Assembly: GCF_900107275.1 (NCBI RefSeq)
Contig: NZ_FNPI01000008.1
Span: forward strand, 62,001-126,000
Origin: Evansella caseinilytica
Lineage (GTDB): Bacteria > Bacillota > Bacilli > Bacillales > Salisediminibacteriaceae
Direction of reading: 5' to 3'
Length of the DNA stretch: 64,000 bases
Part shown: positions 35,430-44,841 of the stretch, in pieces
Numbering within the stretch: the first letter of the stretch is position 1
How the letters are laid out: each line of letters starts with the position of its first letter
Translations under genes and position numbers: made by a program
Notes under the pieces: model-generated
Told to the model about the DNA's origin: nothing
What the model saw: only the letters and a program-made list of their open reading frames with translations
The model's database searches: none

Positions 35430-36779
35430 TTAAACTTCAAAGAAATAATTGGCGACCGTTTGCTTATACCAGTAAAAGCTGTCTTTCTTCACCCGTTCCA
35501 ACGTACGGTAGTTGACGTATACGATACCGAAACGCATGCTGTAGCCTTCCGCCCACTCGAAATTGTCCAGCAGCGACCATGTCATATAGCCTTTAATGTT
35601 CACTCCGGAATCCATCGCCCGGCGCAGCGCCGTCAAATGCTGTTTTAAGTAGTCGATCCGACCGGTGTCTTTCACCCGTCCGTCCACTGGCTCGTTATTA
35701 TAACATGAGCCGTTTTCCGTGATGTAAATCGGAATGTCGCCGTAGTTGTCTTTCAGATAAACTAAGACGTTGTAAAAGCCCTCCGGATATATGTTCCAGC
35801 CGATATCTGTCTTTTGGTAACCTTGGTCAACACGTTCATGCTCGAACAAACCACCCTCCGACGAATAACGGCCGACGCTTCCCGTATAGTAGTTGATGCC
35901 GAGAAAATCGATTGGCTGAGAAATGATTTCCATATCCCCTTCTTGAACAGGGACAGTAACACCTACTTTTTCCTTAAACCAATCCAGTAAAAACGGAGGA
36001 TACGCCCCTTTAAATACCGGATCCATAAACCACTCAATGAACCAGCCGCCGGCGCGGCGGCAAGCGTCGATGTCTTCCTGCCGGGTGCTGTATGGCTCGT
36101 TCCATTCCACGTTTGGCGCATAACCGATTTGTCCGCCTTCCACGCCGAGCTCCCGGTATTTTTTTACCGTCAACCCGTGCGCCACCAACAAGTGATGGGC
36201 AACATTCGTGGCAAGCTGAAGATCTTTAAGCCCTGGTGCATGAGCACCGATATAGTTGGATAAGTACGAGATACACCAAGGCTCGTTGAAAGTAATCCAG
36301 TACTTGATTTTTCCATTGAATTCCTTGAACATCAGCTCTGCATATTTGACAAAGTCCGCGATCGTGTCACGGTTATCCCAGCCGCCTTTATCCTGCAATG
36401 CCTGGGGTAAGTCCCAGTGGTAAAGCGTCGCCATTGGTTCGATACCGTTTTCAATTAACTTATCAACAAATTGATGGTAAAAATCAAGACCGGCCTGATT
36501 GACATCTCCCGTACCATTTGGAATGACGCGCGGCCACGCAAAGGAGAAACGATAAGTGGTGATGCCAAGATCCTTCATGATCGCGATGTCTTCCTCATAG
36601 CGGTGGTAGCTGTCGCAGGCGATATCTCCATTGTCTCCGTTAACCACCTTTCCCGGCGTTTTCGAGAATGTATCCCATATTGACGGCCCCCTGCCATCTT
36701 TGTCCGCCGCTCCCTCAATTTGATATGATGCGGTTGCAGTGCCCCATTTCATCTCTTTCGGAAATTGAATGATTGCCAT
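35430..36779 (-). CDS. GH1 beta-glucosidase / beta-glycosidase
   Basis: 449 residues from the ATG at 36779 (GCAAGGAGGTTATATT upstream). TIM-barrel GH1: N-terminal FPKEMKWGTATASYQIEGAA, acid/base Glu in WITFNEPW (about 165), nucleophile Glu in IYITENG (about 354), WSLLDNFEWAEGY. Lacks a phospho-sugar-binding signature, so it should act on unphosphorylated beta-glucosides or manno-oligosaccharides taken up by the ABC importer. Last gene of the minus-strand locus. Confidence 0.93.
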   Translation of the reverse strand: MAIIQFPKEMKWGTATASYQIEGAADKDGRGPSIWDTFSKTPGKVVNGDNGDIACDSYHRYEEDIAIMKDLGITTYRFSFAWPRVIPNGTGDVNQAGLDFYHQFVDKLIENGIEPMATLYHWDLPQALQDKGGWDNRDTIADFVKYAELMFKEFNGKIKYWITFNEPWCISYLSNYIGAHAPGLKDLQLATNVAHHLLVAHGLTVKKYRELGVEGGQIGYAPNVEWNEPYSTRQEDIDACRRAGGWFIEWFMDPVFKGAYPPFLLDWFKEKVGVTVPVQEGDMEIISQPIDFLGINYYTGSVGRYSSEGGLFEHERVDQGYQKTDIGWNIYPEGFYNVLVYLKDNYGDIPIYITENGSCYNNEPVDGRVKDTGRIDYLKQHLTALRRAMDSGVNIKGYMTWSLLDNFEWAEGYSMRFGIVYVNYRTLERVKKDSFYWYKQTVANYFFEV

Positions 36780-36803
36780 AATATAACCTCCTTGCACTGT
36801 TAT

Positions 36804-36818
36804 GCGTTTACAAAATAG
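36804..36818 (-). promoter_or_regulatory. possible cre or LacI operator before the GH1 gene
   Basis: Minus-strand TTGTAAACGCATAAC region shares TGTAAACGC with the site upstream of the solute-binding protein gene (46234-46242). It lies 25-35 bases before the start codon. CcpA or the local LacI-type protein could bind. Confidence 0.35.
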
Positions 36819-36936
36819 ATTGAAGCAGATGGAGAGACAGCAATCTGCCCAACTGCCGTTTCTCCATCAGTATACATGAAATATTCACCAATTGCCCTGC
36901 ACAAATGTAACGAATTTATTAGCGTTTTCCAGCCCG

Positions 36937-39399
36937 TTAATACGTATTGAAAATACTTCTTACCTTTAAGCCGTTTTGCAGCGCTGCCAGCGTGACATCG
37001 CTGCCGGTTTTGTCCTTCTGCAGCCCGACTGTCACCGGCTCACCGGCCGAAATATCAAAATAATTGTCAGACAGCACAAAATCAAGCTCCGGATGATCGA
37101 CTTCCACGTATTTTGCAAAGGCCGCGGCGCTGACGGTGATGTCAAAGCGCTCCGCTTGTTCGCTTACTTCCAATCGGAGTGCCGGGTCAAGGAATTCGAA
37201 GTGCTTGGCAGGAGCAAATAACACCGTCCCTTTGCTTACAACCGCACCTTCCGCATCGTACAGCTTGTACTCCAAATAGCATCTTCTCCGGTCCACTCCT
37301 TGCAGTTTATCTGTAAAATCAAGGTAAACTGCCTGTGACGCAGTAAGCCCATCGATGCGGACCGCTTCTTCTCCCTGTTCCACGATATCAGAACGGTTTG
37401 TACGCAATGCCCATGTGACCTTGCCGGAAAACGCCTCCGTAAAGTCATTGGTGACAACGATTTCCGCATCTGCTTCCCCTTCTTTCACGGAGACAAGCAC
37501 CATATTAAAAAACCGTTTCGCAAAGTAATGCAGTGCTTTCCAGCGGCCGTAGTAATCAATGCTTGCCCAAGAAGCAACCGGCCAGCAGTCGTTCAGCTGC
37601 CAGTACACCGCCCCCATGGATCTGCCGAAATTCCTCCTCCAGTGTTCGACGCCGTACTTAATCGCTTCCGCCTGCAGAATTTGCGATGTGTAAACAAGGG
37701 AATCAAGGTCCTTCGGGTATTTGAAGTTCTCTGATAAATAGTACAGAATTTTACCGTTTGCCGCCCCGTTCTTTTGATGCTTTTCCATCACATAGCTGAA
37801 GATGTTGCGATCTTCCGGTTCGGTGAATGTGTCGATCGTTTTCATTGCCGGGAACGACTGGAATCCGAATTCAGAGACAAACCGGAAGTAAAACTTGCGA
37901 TATTCCGTGAACGGCTTTAAGCCGTGCCACACATCCCAATAGTGCACATCACCGACATTCTCGTCATTCGGCTGATGGAAGCTGCCGCCCGATGACGGCG
38001 ATGACGGCCAATAAAATGTTTGCGGATCGAAAGCCGCAACTTCTTCGGAAATCAACGATTCAAACAGCTTTAGATAGTCCTCACGATGCTTTTTCGTTTT
38101 CGGAAAGCCCCAGTCCACCCAGGCAGTTTCCAGTTCATTGTTTCCACACCAGATGCTGAGGCAGGCATGGTGGCGAATACGGCGGACATTATCGCGCACC
38201 TCTTCACGGACGGTTGCCGCAAACTCCTCGGATAAGTCGTATACCGCACATGCAAACATGAAGTCCTGCCACACAAGCAAGCCATATTGATCACACAGTT
38301 CAAAAAAATAGTCATTTGGGTAGTTGCCGCCGCCCCAGACACGAATCATATTGTAGTTGGCAGCGACGCAATCCTGAATCAGCCGTTCGGTGCGTTCGCG
38401 ATTTGTTCTTGCCAGAATATTGTCCTCAGGGATATAGTTCGCACCTTTGGCGAAAATCGGAATGCCGTTTACCCTGAAATAAAAGGACTGTCCCCACTCA
38501 TCATCCTCCTGCACCACTTCGATTGTCCGCAGTCCGATGGTGTATGATTTCACATCGGCCACCTTGCCGTTACTGAGAAGCTCTATCTCCACTTTATAAA
38601 GCGGCTGGCCTCCGTATTGCACCGGATACCATTTTTGCGGATTTTCCACAGTGAGCGACAGAAGCATATTTTCGCCTGAAGAAACTTCCCTCACTTCGTG
38701 AATGAGTTCCCCGTCTGGATCAAACACTCTTGCAACTGCCGCTGCGTGACTGTCGGACAAACATTCTTTTTCCACCGCGACATTCAGACGGACGCTGTCC
38801 TTCTCATGAATCTGAGTAATGTATATATCGTCCAATCTGGCACCTGTAAACCCTTGAAGCGACACGCTTTTCCAGATGCCCGCATCCGGAAGCTGCGGGC
38901 CCCAGTCCCAGCCGAACATACTGTGCGCTTTACGGAGATGCGGGAAGCCTTCGACCGCGTCTTCCACACCCCAGATCGGAATTTCTTTCTGCTTTTTCTC
39001 TATATATTGAAGCGGGGAGAGCAGCACTACGCGCAGCGTATTTTCTCCCTGATTCAAAATATCCTTTACGTCTATCACATAAGTGCGGTGCATATTATCC
39101 GCGCGGCGCAGCAATTGATCATTCAGATAAATTTCCGCTACGGTATCGATCCCTTCAAACACGAGGCGGACAACGTCGTTTGCCAGAAGCTCTTCCCCAG
39201 CGTGAAACATTCTCTGATACTCGTAATCAAAGGCGGCTAGCGCCCTTACTTTCTCTTCGTTATCGCGGTAAAAAGGGTCCGGCATCTTGTTCAACTGAAG
39301 CAAATCAGCATATACTGATCCCGGTACCGTACCGGTTAGCCAGGTGTCCTCCCCTATTTTACGAAATTCCCATGTGCCATTTAATGTCAATCTCTGCAT
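36937..39399 (-). CDS. GH2 beta-mannosidase
   Basis: 820 residues. N-terminal sugar-binding domain (LNGTWEFRKIGEDTWLTGTVPGSVYADLL), Ig-like domain, then a TIM barrel with GWDWGPQLPDAGIW upstream, acid/base Glu in IWCGNNELETAW (about 420) and nucleophile Glu in FVSEFGFQSFP (about 510). These are beta-mannosidase rather than beta-galactosidase motifs. No signal peptide: it cleaves mannosides in the cytoplasm. The preceding gene ends 18 bases upstream. Confidence 0.93.
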   Translation of the reverse strand: MQRLTLNGTWEFRKIGEDTWLTGTVPGSVYADLLQLNKMPDPFYRDNEEKVRALAAFDYEYQRMFHAGEELLANDVVRLVFEGIDTVAEIYLNDQLLRRADNMHRTYVIDVKDILNQGENTLRVVLLSPLQYIEKKQKEIPIWGVEDAVEGFPHLRKAHSMFGWDWGPQLPDAGIWKSVSLQGFTGARLDDIYITQIHEKDSVRLNVAVEKECLSDSHAAAVARVFDPDGELIHEVREVSSGENMLLSLTVENPQKWYPVQYGGQPLYKVEIELLSNGKVADVKSYTIGLRTIEVVQEDDEWGQSFYFRVNGIPIFAKGANYIPEDNILARTNRERTERLIQDCVAANYNMIRVWGGGNYPNDYFFELCDQYGLLVWQDFMFACAVYDLSEEFAATVREEVRDNVRRIRHHACLSIWCGNNELETAWVDWGFPKTKKHREDYLKLFESLISEEVAAFDPQTFYWPSSPSSGGSFHQPNDENVGDVHYWDVWHGLKPFTEYRKFYFRFVSEFGFQSFPAMKTIDTFTEPEDRNIFSYVMEKHQKNGAANGKILYYLSENFKYPKDLDSLVYTSQILQAEAIKYGVEHWRRNFGRSMGAVYWQLNDCWPVASWASIDYYGRWKALHYFAKRFFNMVLVSVKEGEADAEIVVTNDFTEAFSGKVTWALRTNRSDIVEQGEEAVRIDGLTASQAVYLDFTDKLQGVDRRRCYLEYKLYDAEGAVVSKGTVLFAPAKHFEFLDPALRLEVSEQAERFDITVSAAAFAKYVEVDHPELDFVLSDNYFDISAGEPVTVGLQKDKTGSDVTLAALQNGLKVRSIFNTY

Positions 39400-39417
39400 G
39401 CTTTCCCTCCACTCACA

Positions 39418-42400
39418 TCATTTTGTCTGAATCACAACATCATCCGGCCGGTAGACAGTTGTGATGTTCCCGCCGCTGTCCGTTGCAAAGAGAACGGACC
39501 GCTCCTTTTCCAACATAAATGAATACACTTTTTCCGTGTCAGCATCGCTGATCTGTATATCCGCATTTGTTCCGTATTCGGATACAAAAATAAATAAATT
39601 CCCGTTGTCAAACGCCAGTTTTTTCCCGTATACCCCCGGCAAATCGCCGCCTTGGAGCCAATGAAACTCCTGTTTGACGCCAGCCCAGGCAAGCGCATGC
39701 GAGTACAGTTCTCTCAACGGCTCCTGCCGCTCATTCAATTCCACCGGCAGCGGGCACCAGAGCAGCTTTCCTTTCCCTACCTTGAATTCGCGCAGTTCAT
39801 TAACACCCAGCTCCGAGCCCTGATCACCCAGCAGCACTTCCTTCGATACTTCGGCAATCTTGCGGTCCCCAAAGCCGATTGACAGCAATTTGCCGTTCAA
39901 TAAAAGCGCTTCTTCCCGCCGGACATTCCTGATTTTCGTGGTGCCGATGACATTTGCGAACCGCGCCCCATCATATTTCCAATATTCATCCAGCCGAATC
40001 GGGCCGGTGAATAACACCGCTCCCCCGCCATTCATATACGATGTCAGTTTTTCCGCTGCTTGTCTGCTGAAATGATGCGCACTTGGCACGATGACAAGCT
40101 TCGGCGGCTGGGGGTGATTGAGCAACGCACCCAGATGATATTCGCCAAATGCGCGCAGATGGATATTTAAATCGTAGGAAAAAATTCGCGTTAGTCTCGT
40201 CGTTGCCTCAAACGCCAGCTTTCGATTGGAAAAATCGTTGGCATACGGGAAGATCACCGCTGTCTCCTCCAGCCGCCGGTTGACGAATAAATCTCTCGTT
40301 TCGCCGATGAAGCGGCCGAAATCGTAGGAAACATCGGCTTCCGGCTTTTCCGTTCCGTCGGCGCGCAGCGCGCCGATATTGGATTCATTTACATTATTCA
40401 TATAGAAGTTCGTATTCCAGAGCCATTGCACCGCTCCGGCAGCGCCGGTGGAAAAAGCGTAAGCGTACTTCCGTTCCAGTATGTTGCGAAGCTCTTCCTC
40501 CGTGCGTTTGGCGGTGCCGTCAGGGTTTTCCACATACATAATGCCCGTTTCCTGGACAAGGTTCGGCTTATTCGCCGTCTTTGTGAACACGCCGTCCCAA
40601 ACAAGCTGGTCCATCATCCACCATGTGTGATTCGTTGTATAATCCACGACGCTTTCATAAAAAAACGGCGTCGGCCGCTGCGATCGCAACGCTTCATCCT
40701 GGCCCACCGTCACCAAGTGATTTCCTGTCATCGACTTGATTGTATCCGCAAGCTGCCCCGCCCATTGATTGTGCATCTCCATCGTAAACAATGTGTAGTC
40801 GAGCCAACGGATGTTTTTTGTTGGGCGGCGCATATTTTGAACGTCGAAGCTGATGTCTTCTTGCTCCGGAATCTCCATCGCATCAAAATCCGGCAGTTCC
40901 TCAGGAGTCATATTCCATTTTTCCTGAACAGCCCGTAGCGATGAATATTTCGCTTTTACCCAAGAAATAAACGCCTGCTTTTCGTAGGTGTCCTTCAATG
41001 GCTGCGGCCCGGAAAAAATCCGATCCGGATCGAACAGCGACGGCTCATTGATGAGATCCCAATGAATATTCGTCGTCTGTTTATGCCGGGAAACAATTGC
41101 GGCAATGAAACGTTTTTGCGCCTCAATGCTTCGCGGATCAAGGTAAGGATTCGTCCCTTCCCAGGCCTCCGGAGTAAAAGCAAAGAAATCGAAGCAAAGG
41201 TCAATATCATATTTTTTTGCCGTAAGAACAAACGCATCGACAGCGCGCAATACTTCCTCATAAGGGTGGCCGTCAATAAACATGAGCTGACGGTATCCGG
41301 TCCACACACCTGTGCGGATATGGTTGATTCCCGCTTTCTTCATCTGCGCCATATCCTTATCCCAGACAGAGACATTGGGCAACCATAAATATTTGCGGGA
41401 GACGTCGGATGTCATATATGTCATCCCGACAATCGGATACGGACGTCCATCCTTTTCAAAGTAATCCCGGTTCGCTTTTAACGGAGCTCCCGCCTGCAGC
41501 AGTTGTTCTGAATATCCCCAGAAACCTTGACGGAAGCGCCTGACTTCACCTGCGCTGGATCGGGCGGTACCGTTAACGGCATAGTACCCCGGCTGTATCG
41601 AAAATGACAGTGTCATCCGTTCCACCAGCAGCTCTCTCGATGCAGGCAGGGTCAAGGTCCGTGTGTCGCACACTGGTTTTGATGATTTATCAAGTACATT
41701 AAAGGAAATTTCCCATGTTTTTCCCACTGCCGAGCAAGCAGCGTTCTTTATCAACGCCAGGCTTTGCAGTTGAACGGAAACGGTCGGGGTTTCTCCGGGG
41801 TAATAACATGCATAACCTGGTTTTATCCAAATTTCCGTGACTCCTTCTGCACAATAAGCAGCAAGCGAGATTAGCAGCTGGAAGCCATCCTTCTTCCAAA
41901 ATCGATCCGTCAGCTGCTGATTTACCAATATCCAGCGACCTCCGGCAAACTGTCCCTTTGTATTTTCAACCAGTACAACGGGCGCTGCCACTTCGCGCCC
42001 GCGTTTGGAAATCCCTTTGAGCAGCGGATAAATGTGGGCGTCCATCGGGCCACCGGACCCGTTCTCATGCGGAATATCCCGCGTTTTTGTAAAATGAAGA
42101 ATCAATCCGTATGTTGATTGAATATCGAACAGCTGCTCTTTTCCTTGCAGCAGCGGATACTCGTCAGCGCCGGCGAGCCGGTGTATCGGGGCGCTTTTGA
42201 CAGTTAATGCTTCATGGATGTTCAATTGCTGGTGGTAGGCTGTCTGCTCCTCCTCCTCCATCCACCGACCGTCCTCCTGATAAACAGGCACCCGGAAAGG
42301 CGCGGCACCGATAGAAATCCATCCGTTTCCCTGCCGTAAATAGTATATAATCGCCGCCCATGCCTCTTTCGGAAAATATCGCCCATGCAAATGGATGAAA

Positions 42401-42549
42401 CAGCTGACATTTTCCGCCGACAAAGCCGTTTTCAGGTTGTGCGCATCGACAACACTGACATTCGGAAGTGCTTTCAGCTGATCGATATCCGGTCGGGTCC
42501 CGTCATAAGGAAACGCAGCATCGTAAAAGATGATTATTTTTGTTGACAT
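39418..42549 (-). CDS. large clan-A glycoside hydrolase, family uncertain
   Basis: 1043 residues from the ATG at 42549 (AAGGAGTTGTGAT upstream). The N-terminal 330 residues look like a glutaminase-amidotransferase-like and beta-sandwich region. A TIM barrel (about 375-760) carries HWDLINEPS (acid/base Glu about 500) and LVQETGI (nucleophile Glu about 666), the clan-A layout of GH5/GH42/GH2. A Rossmann-like domain follows (PKLVIVPSAHHFSRQAAEKLTSYMNGGGAVLF), like the GH42 trimerisation domain. No signal peptide. The operon suggests a beta-mannoside or beta-galactoside substrate. I cannot place it in a numbered family. Confidence 0.85.
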   Translation of the reverse strand: MSTKIIIFYDAAFPYDGTRPDIDQLKALPNVSVVDAHNLKTALSAENVSCFIHLHGRYFPKEAWAAIIYYLRQGNGWISIGAAPFRVPVYQEDGRWMEEEEQTAYHQQLNIHEALTVKSAPIHRLAGADEYPLLQGKEQLFDIQSTYGLILHFTKTRDIPHENGSGGPMDAHIYPLLKGISKRGREVAAPVVLVENTKGQFAGGRWILVNQQLTDRFWKKDGFQLLISLAAYCAEGVTEIWIKPGYACYYPGETPTVSVQLQSLALIKNAACSAVGKTWEISFNVLDKSSKPVCDTRTLTLPASRELLVERMTLSFSIQPGYYAVNGTARSSAGEVRRFRQGFWGYSEQLLQAGAPLKANRDYFEKDGRPYPIVGMTYMTSDVSRKYLWLPNVSVWDKDMAQMKKAGINHIRTGVWTGYRQLMFIDGHPYEEVLRAVDAFVLTAKKYDIDLCFDFFAFTPEAWEGTNPYLDPRSIEAQKRFIAAIVSRHKQTTNIHWDLINEPSLFDPDRIFSGPQPLKDTYEKQAFISWVKAKYSSLRAVQEKWNMTPEELPDFDAMEIPEQEDISFDVQNMRRPTKNIRWLDYTLFTMEMHNQWAGQLADTIKSMTGNHLVTVGQDEALRSQRPTPFFYESVVDYTTNHTWWMMDQLVWDGVFTKTANKPNLVQETGIMYVENPDGTAKRTEEELRNILERKYAYAFSTGAAGAVQWLWNTNFYMNNVNESNIGALRADGTEKPEADVSYDFGRFIGETRDLFVNRRLEETAVIFPYANDFSNRKLAFEATTRLTRIFSYDLNIHLRAFGEYHLGALLNHPQPPKLVIVPSAHHFSRQAAEKLTSYMNGGGAVLFTGPIRLDEYWKYDGARFANVIGTTKIRNVRREEALLLNGKLLSIGFGDRKIAEVSKEVLLGDQGSELGVNELREFKVGKGKLLWCPLPVELNERQEPLRELYSHALAWAGVKQEFHWLQGGDLPGVYGKKLAFDNGNLFIFVSEYGTNADIQISDADTEKVYSFMLEKERSVLFATDSGGNITTVYRPDDVVIQTK

Positions 42550-42776
42550 ATCACAACTCCTTCTACAGCTTTCCATATGTATTTTTTACATACATACGCT
42601 ATCATGGCGAAAGCTGCCCTTTCTTCTTCCCTCCGAAAAAAGCTGTCATGCTGATTCTGCAAGTGACTGAAATAGTACAATATATTTTTCAACGGCCGCA
42701 GTACTGCAGTGGTGTAATTTTGTTGACGCGGCGGCAGCGAGGAAATCGCGGTACCCGCGGTTTCCGACACCGAAGC

Positions 42777-43613
42777 TTAGTCCTTCACCGCTCCTTCTGT
42801 AATCCCCGCAATGAATTGTCTATTAAAGATCAGGAACACGACCAATATCGGAAGTGTCGCCATGAACGTTCCCGATAATATCATCGAATAATCCGTATAA
42901 TAAACATCATTGAGCGTTCTTAGCGCAATTTGAATCGTGTGGACGCTGCGATCCTTTAATACAACTAGCGGCCACAGAAAGTCGTTCCAAGTGCCCATGA
43001 AAGTGAAAATACCCAGTGTCGCCAAGCCCGGACGGACAGCCGGAAGCACGATATTCCAGTAGGTTCTGAAGTTACTGCAGCCATCGATTCTCGCCGCTTC
43101 AATCAGCTCAAACGGGACGGAGGACGAGATGTATTGTCTCATCCAGAAAACTCCGAACGCCGTTACCATCGCAGGCACGATAACCGCTCTTAAGTCATCA
43201 AGCCACCCCAATTCGCTGATGATCATAAAGTTTGGAATAAGCCCGAGCTGAGGCGGAATCATCATCGTCGCCAACAGGAAGATAAACAACCCGTCCCGAC
43301 CTTTAAACTGCAGTTTGGAAAAAGCAAAGCCGGCTAACGAACAGAAAAACAATACAGATAAAGTAACCGCACCCGATATAATAAACGAATTCAACAGCGC
43401 CCCAAAAAAGTCGATTCGTTCAAAAACCTTGGCCGCATTGTCGGCAAACGAGGTTCCCGGAATGACTGCGGGCGGAAATTTATTGATGGCATTCGTTGAA
43501 TTGGAGCCGATGACATACATCCAGTAAAAAGGAAACACCGACAACAGAGCACTGACAATTAAAAAGAAATACAACACGATTTTCGATAATTTTTTTTCTC
43601 CGACTTCCTTCAT
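42777..43613 (-). CDS. sugar ABC transporter permease (MalG type)
   Basis: 278 residues from the ATG at 43613 (AAAAAGGAGGCAGACAATC upstream); a longer frame to 43706 overlaps the previous gene. Six membrane segments and the EAA loop FELIEAARIDGCSNFRTYWNIVLPAVRPGLA. Second permease of a carbohydrate (CUT1) importer. Confidence 0.92.
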   Translation of the reverse strand: MKEVGEKKLSKIVLYFFLIVSALLSVFPFYWMYVIGSNSTNAINKFPPAVIPGTSFADNAAKVFERIDFFGALLNSFIISGAVTLSVLFFCSLAGFAFSKLQFKGRDGLFIFLLATMMIPPQLGLIPNFMIISELGWLDDLRAVIVPAMVTAFGVFWMRQYISSSVPFELIEAARIDGCSNFRTYWNIVLPAVRPGLATLGIFTFMGTWNDFLWPLVVLKDRSVHTIQIALRTLNDVYYTDYSMILSGTFMATLPILVVFLIFNRQFIAGITEGAVKD

Positions 43614-43630
43614 GATTGTCTGCCTCCTTT

Positions 43631-44560
43631 TTAAGTTGATTTGATTTTCTTCGTCAGGAATACATTGACCAGCGAGAACAGAATAATGATAAAGAACAGC
43701 AGCCAAGCAATTGCAGCAGCGTACCCGAACGAGAATCGCGTAAACGCTTCTTCATACAAATATAATGTGACTGTCAATCCTTGATAGTTTCCACCGACGC
43801 CAAACAGCATCGGCTCGGCAAAAATTTGCAGACCGCCGATTGTCGATTGAAGGACGGTAAAAATAATGATCGGTTTCAGCAACGGAATCGTAATCGAAAT
43901 TAATTGTTGAATTTTGTTCGCGCCGTCAATCGTCGCCGCTTCATACAAGTCCTTCGAAATACTCTGCAAGCCGGCAAGATAAATAATCGAGTTATAGCCT
44001 ACCCAGCGCCACATCACCATCGTGGAAATCGCCACATGCGTTCCGAAATAAGAGCCTCTCCAGTGAATCGGATCAATTCCGAACAGAGACAACACGTAGT
44101 TGATAATTCCGTATTGAGTACCGAACATCGCGGAAAACACAATCGCCACCGCTACGACGGAAGTGACGTTTGGCATAAAAATGCCTAAGCGAAAAATTGC
44201 CTTTCCTTTTAAAAATGCCTGGTTCAGTAAAAAAGCAATAATAAGAGCAGCAATTAACTGCGGGATGGTAGATATTAACCAAATGCTGATTGTATTTCCA
44301 AGCGCCTTCCAAAATAACGGATCATCGGTAAACAACAGACTATAGTTTTGAAAACCGACGAATTCCCTCGTCCCGAGAATATTCCAGCGGTGAAAGGAAA
44401 GATACGCTGTAAACAGCAACGGAAACACTCCAAAAATGCCAAACAAGATAAAGAACGGCGATACAAATAAATATCCGGAGCGTCGGTCATTGACCTTCTG
44501 GCTGTACCGTTTTTTCGGCCTTTTCGGTTGTGCTGGTTGAATGGTTTGATCACTAGCCAT
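43631..44560 (-). CDS. sugar ABC transporter permease (MalF type)
   Basis: 309 residues, long basic N-terminus (PKRPKKRYSQKVNDRRSG), six membrane segments and the EAA loop KDLYEAATIDGANKIQQLISITIPLLKPIII. Good AGGAGGTTTTTATA ribosome site. Partner of the MalG-type permease, 17 bases downstream. No ATPase is encoded; such CUT1 systems commonly share an MsmX-like ATPase encoded elsewhere. Confidence 0.92.
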   Translation of the reverse strand: MASDQTIQPAQPKRPKKRYSQKVNDRRSGYLFVSPFFILFGIFGVFPLLFTAYLSFHRWNILGTREFVGFQNYSLLFTDDPLFWKALGNTISIWLISTIPQLIAALIIAFLLNQAFLKGKAIFRLGIFMPNVTSVVAVAIVFSAMFGTQYGIINYVLSLFGIDPIHWRGSYFGTHVAISTMVMWRWVGYNSIIYLAGLQSISKDLYEAATIDGANKIQQLISITIPLLKPIIIFTVLQSTIGGLQIFAEPMLFGVGGNYQGLTVTLYLYEEAFTRFSFGYAAAIAWLLFFIIILFSLVNVFLTKKIKST

Positions 44561-44631
44561 TATAAAAACCTCCTAACATATAAGGGCATGTTTAAAAATG
44601 ATTTCCTGTAAAAGAAAACAGGAATGTGAAC

Positions 44632-44668
44632 CTTCGACGTCGCTCACTTCTGGTGAGCGACGTCGAAG
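44632..44668 (-). terminator. perfect 16-bp hairpin between solute-binding protein and permease genes
   Basis: CTTCGACGTCGCTCAC pairs exactly with GTGAGCGACGTCGAAG, loop TTCTG. No T-run. Together with the terminator at 44761 it should reduce or shield downstream message, giving more binding protein than permease. Confidence 0.55.
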
Positions 44669-44760
44669 ACGCCACATCCTTGTTATCAATGACTGTTTTT
44701 GTCCAAGGCTGCTTATCAGGAAATAAGCAACAGCCGGATGTACCGCAACAACAAATTTTG

Positions 44761-44810
44761 AAAAAAAAGAGGCTGACAAAGCCTTGCCATCGCAGCACAA
44801 TATCAGCCTC
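44761..44810 (-). terminator. terminator after the solute-binding protein gene
   Basis: GAGGCTGA (44769-44776) pairs with TCAGCCTC (44803-44810); eight T follow on the minus strand, six T on the plus strand. Partial readthrough would feed the permease genes. Confidence 0.75.
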
Positions 44811-44841
44811 TTTTTTGTTTCACTACATCTTTGCTATGACA

